In this document: positions 13,217 through 14,308 of the stretch, in pieces
Layout: every line of letters begins with the position of its first letter
Numbering within the stretch: the stretch's first letter is position 1
NCBI GenBank assembly: GCA_001515955.1
Contig: LOES01000033.1
Coordinates: 1-14,308 of the forward strand
Reading direction: 5' to 3'
DNA from: Clostridia bacterium BRH_c25
Lineage (GTDB): Bacteria > Bacillota_A > Clostridia > Lutisporales > Lutisporaceae
Length of the DNA stretch: 14,308 bases
Position numbers and translations under genes: made by a program
Notes under the pieces: generated by a model
Seen by the model: only the letters and a program-made list of their open reading frames with translations
Told to the model about the DNA's origin: nothing
Databases searched by the model: none

Positions 13217-13537
13217 TTGATATATGAAAAGAATACTATCTACATTACAGGGATTGCAAAAATCAGCAGTAATGACCCTATCTCCGACATGTATGATACA
13301 TTCTTCATAGGTATTATTCTGGATAGGAATGACGGAAGAATAATTGATGTGACATGCAATATGGTCAAGGATGTTACTTCGGACTTTATAAAATCAATAA
13401 TGATAGGTTATAACCTTATGAATGACGAGGAGAATATTATTGACGAAATCAGGGACAGGTTCCATGGAATTGCTCAGAAGGCAGTAATTGCAGCATTAAA
13501 GGATGCCCGCAACAGATATATGATGCTAAAATTATGA
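13217..13537 (+). CDS. DUF3870 family protein
   Basis: A protein of 106 residues matching the small DUF3870 family of Clostridia: the opening YEKNTIYITGIAKISSNDPIS, the central FFIGIILDRNDGRIIDVTC strand pair, and the DFIKSIMIGYNL and FHGIAQKAVIAALKDA helices. The start is placed at TTG 13217, eight bases after GGAGGAG (13202-13208); an upstream in-frame TTG at 13193 would put this ribosome site inside the gene and is less likely. No ATG is available nearby. The protein is small, soluble and without known catalytic residues; its function is not known to me. It is divergent from the alcohol dehydrogenase operon and may share the palindromic control site, and it is followed at once by a strong promoter. 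Confidence 0.8.
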   Translation: MIYEKNTIYITGIAKISSNDPISDMYDTFFIGIILDRNDGRIIDVTCNMVKDVTSDFIKSIMIGYNLMNDEENIIDEIRDRFHGIAQKAVIAALKDARNRYMMLKL

Positions 13538-13566
13538 TTGAAAAAGCTTGGGGAATTCTATATAAT
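13538..13566 (+). promoter_or_regulatory. Sigma-A promoter directly after the DUF3870 gene
   Basis: TTGAAA (13538-13543), a 17-base spacer and TATAAT (13561-13566): optimal spacing, a perfect -10 and 4 of 6 in the -35. It begins at the first base after the DUF3870 stop codon. Start expected near 13573. Confidence 0.65.
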
Positions 13567-13572
13567 GAATTA

Positions 13573-13684
13573 TAGCAAATTAATAGAATAATGTTTTGTT
13601 TGCCCGTATATGGACATTTATCCATGTATAACCGTAAGCAAGATCCAGTTAATATATTGTTACACTGGATTTTTTTGTTTTTTT
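13573..13684 (+). ncRNA. Candidate small RNA or leader RNA with two hairpins
   Basis: Between a near-ideal sigma-A promoter and an intrinsic terminator lies a unit of about 110 bases without a credible coding region. It has a first hairpin at 13607-13628 (TATATGGA / TCCATGTA with one G-U pair and a 6-base loop), enclosed by TTGC...GCAA, and then the terminator hairpin. This is the layout of an independent small RNA. It might instead be an attenuated leader of the DUF1445 gene 55 bases downstream, but I see no alternative antiterminator pairing and no riboswitch core that I recognise. Confidence 0.45.
13643..13684 (+). terminator. Intrinsic terminator upstream of the DUF1445 gene
   Basis: ATCCAGTTAA (13643-13652) pairs with TTA-C-ACTGGAT (13660-13670), a 10-bp stem with one bulged C and a 7-base loop, followed by T7-G-T7 ending at 13684. 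It ends transcripts from the DUF3870 gene and from the promoter at 13538-13566. Confidence 0.85.
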
Positions 13685-13739
13685 GATATGATGCTATGGA
13701 TATTGATTGCAGGAAATGCATTGAAAGGAGATGAAGATT

Positions 13740-14308
13740 ATGAAGGATTTGTCTTATGCAAGTCCCGGATTGGTGAGGGAAATGATTAGAAAGGGAGAGT
13801 TCTCAGGACAGACTTCAGGAATTTGCAGGGGCTATGCCCAGGGAAATCTGGTTATACTGCCGAAAAGTCTGGCCTATGACTTTCTGCTGTTTACTCAGAG
13901 GAATACGAAGCCCTGTCCTGTTCTGGAGGTTGCCGATACAGGCAGCAGAGAGCTGAAGCTGACAGCCCCAGGCTCGGATATAGCAACGGATATTCCTAAA
14001 TACAGGGTATATGAGAATGGAGAGCTTACAGGGGAATTCACAGATATCAGCTCACTATGGAGAGAGGATTTTGTTTCTTTTATTCTGGGGTGCAGCTTCA
14101 CTTTTGAATCTGCCTTGATTGATGAAGGGGTCGAAGTAAGACATATACAAGCAGGCTGCAACGTCCCTATGTATATAACCAATATGGAATGCAGTCCGGC
14201 AGGAATATTTTCAGGTCCAACTGTAGTGAGCATGAGGCCTGTTCCTTTGGATAAGGTTGTTAAGGCGGTGCAGATAACCTCAAGATATCCAAGGGTTCAC
14301 GGGGCGCC
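13740..14308 (+). CDS. DUF1445 putative hydro-lyase / D-glutamate cyclase-like, 3' end missing
   Basis: The frame from ATG 13740 stays open to the window end, giving 189 complete codons of a family usually about 260-270 residues long. Family motifs are plain: CRGYAQGNLVILP near residues 29-41, SFILGCSFTFESAL around 115, VPMYITNMECSPAG around 145, GPTVVSMRPVP around 162, and the closing VQITSRYPRVHGA. The ATG follows AAAGGAG (13724-13730). DUF1445 proteins (YcsI of Bacillus subtilis) are annotated as putative hydro-lyases; the related domain in mammals has D-glutamate cyclase activity (D-glutamate to 5-oxo-D-proline), and in Bacillus the gene sits beside 5-oxoprolinase genes. Whether such genes follow here is outside the window. 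Family call secure; activity inferred. Confidence 0.9.
   Translation, partial: MKDLSYASPGLVREMIRKGEFSGQTSGICRGYAQGNLVILPKSLAYDFLLFTQRNTKPCPVLEVADTGSRELKLTAPGSDIATDIPKYRVYENGELTGEFTDISSLWREDFVSFILGCSFTFESALIDEGVEVRHIQAGCNVPMYITNMECSPAGIFSGPTVVSMRPVPLDKVVKAVQITSRYPRVHGA

Noticed and set aside
13573..13684. Known riboswitch or T-box leader
   Set aside because: I find no T-box sequence, no antiterminator pairing and no core motif of the classes I know, such as c-di-GMP, preQ1, SAM, fluoride or guanidine.

Overview
The window looks like chromosomal DNA from a Gram-positive anaerobe of the class Clostridia. This rests on the gene families present (DUF5685, a J-domain protein with a Cys-rich tail, a C_GCAxxG_C_C protein, DUF3870, tungsten-type aldehyde:ferredoxin oxidoreductase), the strong AGGAGG-type ribosome binding sites, and the moderate-to-low GC content. 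No species can be named from the sequence alone. There is no rRNA, tRNA, CRISPR array, transposase or phage gene.

Layout. (1) 1-2843, + strand: the 3' part of a DUF5685 gene overlapping a J-domain/TPR gene with a cysteine-rich tail; then a spacer with an inverted array of CTAGTC-like short repeats; then a small polytopic membrane protein and a monoacylglycerol-lipase-like hydrolase. (2) 2878-8626, + strand, visibly more AT-rich: a membrane histidine kinase with an extracellular SBP_bac_3 sensor, its overlapping NtrC-type sigma-54 response regulator, a 23-bp perfect hairpin, a near-consensus sigma-54 promoter, a GltS-type sodium/glutamate symporter and a glutamate formimidoyltransferase. (3) 8825-9271, +: a C_GCAxxG_C_C putative redox protein, followed by a 275-bp convergent spacer with a second, different inverted array of short repeats. 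(4) 9547-13024, - strand: an operon (transcribed from right to left) of iron-containing alcohol dehydrogenase, tungsten aldehyde:ferredoxin oxidoreductase and a MoaD/ThiS-like sulfur carrier ending in Gly-Gly. (5) 13217-14308, +: a divergent DUF3870 gene, a compact promoter-hairpin-terminator unit that could be a small RNA or leader, and the start of a DUF1445 (putative hydro-lyase / D-glutamate cyclase-like) gene cut by the window end.

How the genes may work together. The most coherent unit is region 2. An amino-acid-type sensor kinase and a sigma-54 activator sit immediately upstream of a sigma-54 promoter, which drives a glutamate-family transporter and the enzyme that transfers the formimino group of N-formimino-L-glutamate to tetrahydrofolate. 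The simplest reading is a self-contained, locally regulated module for sensing, importing and using formiminoglutamate or glutamate. The sensor has the arginine expected for carboxylate binding, but by eye an Asn replaces the Asp that usually holds the free alpha-amino group, which would suit an N-substituted ligand. Region 4 would interconvert alcohols, aldehydes and acids with ferredoxin and NAD(P)H, with the MoaD-like protein probably serving the pterin cofactor. The DUF1445 gene at the right edge adds another possible link to glutamate metabolism, but is separate from region 2.
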